From Planctomycetota bacterium (lineage in GTDB: Bacteria; Planctomycetota; JAJSAM01): a DNA stretch of 6,684 nt. Numbering within the stretch: position 1 is the first letter of the stretch; each line of letters begins with the position of its first letter. Positions 5,401 through 6,684 of this stretch are shown piece by piece. The notes under the pieces were generated by a model. That model made no database searches. It was not told where the DNA came from and saw only the letters and a program-made list of their open reading frames with translations. Location: NCBI GenBank assembly GCA_029932425.1, contig JAOZQC010000186.1:1-6684 (forward strand), read 5' to 3'. Position numbers and translations under genes: made by a program.

Positions 5401-6684
5401 CTCGGAGATCGCGCTGGGGGCGAGCTCCTTGATGGGCCGACCGAAGAGGTTCAGCTCCTGCTGCCCCGTGCAGAGCCGCGTCCGCCAGCGCACGCGCCCC
5501 GTCCTCGCGGACACGGAGAGGACGTCCAGGGTGTACCGCTGCTCCTGGCGGGAGGCCGTGACGTAGACGGAATCCCCCACCACGAGGGGCGGGGAGTTCT
5601 CGTTGGCGTCGAGGACCGCCGCGCCGGTGGGAGTCCCGCGGATCTCGGGATCGGCATGGCTCCAGATCACGCGGCCCGTCTCCTCGGAGAGCGCGAAGAG
5701 GCGGCGCTGGGGGATGTAGAAGATCACCGTCCGCCCCGCGAAGGTGCGGACCTCCCGCGGGAGCGTGGGGACCTCCACCTCGAGGTTCGCGTACACCACG
5801 CCGTCCCGCACCGCCAGGGCGTGGACGGTGGCCGGGTTGGTCTTGCCCTGGCTCGAGAGGAAGGGACCCTTGAACGACCAGACGGGCTTGCCGGTGTAGA
5901 GGTTCACCGCCTGCACCAGGGATCCGTTCTGGAAGAAGACCGTGCCCCGATCGATCACGGGGAAGATCGGGAAGGTGGTGGAGAGGAGGTCCACCGACTC
6001 CCACTGCCCGATTCTCCGGGTGTAGAGGTCCTCGTCCCGCTCCCGGTAGCGGGTGGGTATGCTCCACTGGAAGGAGCCGATCTTCGAGAGAGGGGGGACG
6101 GGGGATTCGCGGGACGCGGTGCGCCCGAAGAGGGGCCAGCGGTCGGCGCCCTCCCCGGCCTCCCCCCCCGCCGGGGCGTTCTTCTCCACCTCCGCCAGGA
6201 ACTCCGCCGCCGGGACCTCCCGGCCGCCCACCCGGATGCGGGTGCCGGGAGCCCGGAGCGAGGGGTGCGTCTCGAGGAGCCGGCGGTAGCCGGCGGGGTC
6301 CCCGGCCCGGAGGCGGGCGAAGGCGAGGAGGGCGAGGTCGGTGAGGGAGGCCCGCGCCGGGAAGTCCCGGAGGAGGGCCGCCAGGTGGTACGCGGCGTCG
6401 CCGGGCCTCCCCTCCTCGAGGTCCAGCACGGCCACCGCCCGGAGGGCGGGGGGGCCCTCCCCGGAGAGGTAGAAACGGCGGATGACCTCGAGGAGGAGAC
6501 CGCGGTTCCGCTGTTCGGCGGCGCGGGCGAGGAGCCGCCGGGCTTCCGGTCCCGACATCCGGCGGTAGGTCTCGATCCCCTCGGGGGGGAGGGAGCGGAG
6601 GAAGGAGTGGACGAAGCTCCGCACCCCCACGAAGCGCTCCGCGCGGGGGTCCACGAGGATCACCCGGTCGGTGTAGAAGTCGAG
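2479..6684 (-). CDS. Giant TPR and PQQ-like beta-propeller protein, 5' end outside window
   Basis: The frame is open to the right edge, so the 1401 visible codons are a C-terminal part; a GTG at 6661-6663 lies inside the frame and need not be the start (residues below count from it). Residues 1-135 are helical with two TPR-like units (about 73-102, 107-134). Residues about 195-640 form a first beta-propeller with seven repeats of the TG-x-x-W type, such as LYTGKPVW (255-262), ETGRVIW (328-334), ARTGRVRW and RRTGKTVW. Residues about 640-965 hold about six TPR-like helix pairs, several ending in YP or FP. Residues about 995-1394 form a second propeller with eight such motifs, from ARTGRTLW (1045-1052) to KATGKILQ (1352-1359). 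No CxxCH haem motif and only four Cys are seen, so this is a PQQ-like (BamB-like) repeat protein, not evidently a quinoprotein dehydrogenase. Such proteins are commonly scaffolds or binding modules at the envelope; the partner is unknown. Export is expected from the family but cannot be seen here. It converges on the transglutaminase-like gene. Confidence 0.92.
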   Translation of the reverse strand, partial: LDFYTDRVILVDPRAERFVGVRSFVHSFLRSLPPEGIETYRRMSGPEARRLLARAAEQRNRGLLLEVIRRFYLSGEGPPALRAVAVLDLEEGRPGDAAYHLAALLRDFPARASLTDLALLAFARLRAGDPAGYRRLLETHPSLRAPGTRIRVGGREVPAAEFLAEVEKNAPAGGEAGEGADRWPLFGRTASRESPVPPLSKIGSFQWSIPTRYRERDEDLYTRRIGQWESVDLLSTTFPIFPVIDRGTVFFQNGSLVQAVNLYTGKPVWSFKGPFLSSQGKTNPATVHALAVRDGVVYANLEVEVPTLPREVRTFAGRTVIFYIPQRRLFALSEETGRVIWSHADPEIRGTPTGAAVLDANENSPPLVVGDSVYVTASRQEQRYTLDVLSVSARTGRVRWRTRLCTGQQELNLFGRPIKELAPSAISERDGVLYVCSNLGVAAALDRRSGEILWMKGYPQIPIPASSRWHTTEERRNTWTNAPPVVTEDTVYFTPTDSRELLALRRSDGTLRFRFHGGDPSRDDEYATTLLGAGERVIYLAGSRVFAVDRRTGKTVWGERQGRFPARAPDEEREEARGRGLVARDAVYVTTQLGLHAFDPESGRRLSFAPLPLGDGGDRPRILHGGGNLTAAGGALLVSRRRSIAAYFLLDRICRALERRARADPQDVDVALELAGVYAQARRPEDAVREYERVRKLARRLPEDEAARVDRTARRGLFEIRMRRGRAAFREKDRETALALFRAALDAAVTGEDRVEAILALVEVHRFAGDPAAVRAAYERLERELGGVVTSFPGLGRVPAGLYALVRLADLALASGRPEEAVGHLNRILVSYPRRELPSGPESQVYARRRIARILAENGRGVYARFEKAAADLLEEARREGSPEKIASVVERYPNSRAAARAAVALGRYWIERGDYRVATTTLRRLLAEFPGSTARPEILHLLAEALEARGFLVSARAVLLRLVRRYPDASLEVDGRPTAAGAWARKKLAGEKFRSLSEEGIRIDLPLVRLWGRDEGESSYVMPLKPEGPVPPGAEDVLLLGTNGVLRAVEARTGRTLWQRGMNGMITRAAFAEGTLVLVNQTGLAGLDPATGKVLWERENDALVRAVRTSAGLVFVLGAGRRDQTDMSLLAVSPRTGDIVWSRPFPDHQLFGILLVTEESVAVAAIDPAGVTVMDTATGRTRFRVDMEPRSLYREPLLIDGDKLFVLHGGADFEFRDIVSGARLGAGTLPGGRVLRSGVPAAGGVVFEDSEDVLAFLGAPEGRIRWSVPRDPQAPLLYESEAADDTRTYVVRKRKRDRTYLAEARDLRTGEILWRVPLVAARSATAKPLLTARTVIYRVNSFHFGDNAWTYSALILDKATGKILQRIAPEGFGGDFVSTSLPLRHLCLFARGRVEVYGPR

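Noticed and set aside
2435..6067. A 1210-codon minus-strand open frame in a different frame from the TPR-propeller gene
   Set aside because: Composition is Pro/Gly/Arg-rich and repetitive; the alternative frame holds 15 regularly spaced propeller motifs and TPR-like repeats.
2479..6663. GTG at 6661-6663 as the true start of the large protein
   Set aside because: The frame continues open to the window edge (LDFYTDR precedes it), there is no signal peptide after it, and the sequence begins in the middle of a fold-like segment; the gene is better treated as truncated at its 5' end.
2479..6684. A PQQ-dependent alcohol or glucose dehydrogenase
   Set aside because: The propeller blades carry only the tryptophan-docking type repeat; no haem-binding CxxCH and no clear enzyme active-site pattern is visible, and TPR segments break up the propellers.
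1..6684. CRISPR array, tRNA, rRNA, insertion sequence or toxin-antitoxin module
   Set aside because: No regularly spaced direct repeats, no cloverleaf or rRNA-like segment, no transposase motifs or terminal inverted repeats, and no small paired genes were seen; almost all of the window is taken up by the three genes.

Overview
The window is very GC-rich DNA (by eye well above 70% GC, with G or C in almost every third codon position). It holds three protein-coding genes and no RNA gene, mobile element or CRISPR array that I can see. The best guess for the source is a member of the Planctomycetota or a similar high-GC environmental phylum. The guess rests on protein style: a giant TPR plus PQQ-like beta-propeller protein, a transglutaminase-like protein with a long undefined C-terminal part, and a secreted protein with a PPC-type (ETEPND) domain. 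This is an inference from family style, not a taxonomic proof.

Layout from left to right. (1) Positions 1-270, minus strand: the first 90 codons of a secreted protein with a signal peptide and the start of a PPC-like domain; its 3' part lies outside the window. (2) Positions 271-383: a divergent intergenic region with two ribosome binding sites, an 8-bp tandem repeat and a few weak promoter-like hexamers. (3) Positions 384-2468, plus strand: a 694-residue exported protein with a transglutaminase-like fold in which serine sits where the catalytic cysteine is expected, followed by about 500 residues of unassigned sequence. (4) A 10-bp gap between two convergent stop codons. (5) Positions 2479-6684, minus strand: the C-terminal 1401 residues of a very large protein built as TPR, propeller, TPR, propeller; its N-terminus is beyond the right edge.

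Genes 1 and 2 have export signals, and gene 3 belongs to a family usually exported or envelope-associated, so a theme of cell-envelope or extracytoplasmic proteins is plausible. The genes alternate in strand (minus, plus, minus), so they are not one operon and nothing shows that they work together. I found no convincing new multi-gene system. The most interesting points are the Cys-to-Ser change with an otherwise kept His/Asp pair, the undefined C-terminal region of the same protein, and the double TPR/propeller architecture of the large protein.
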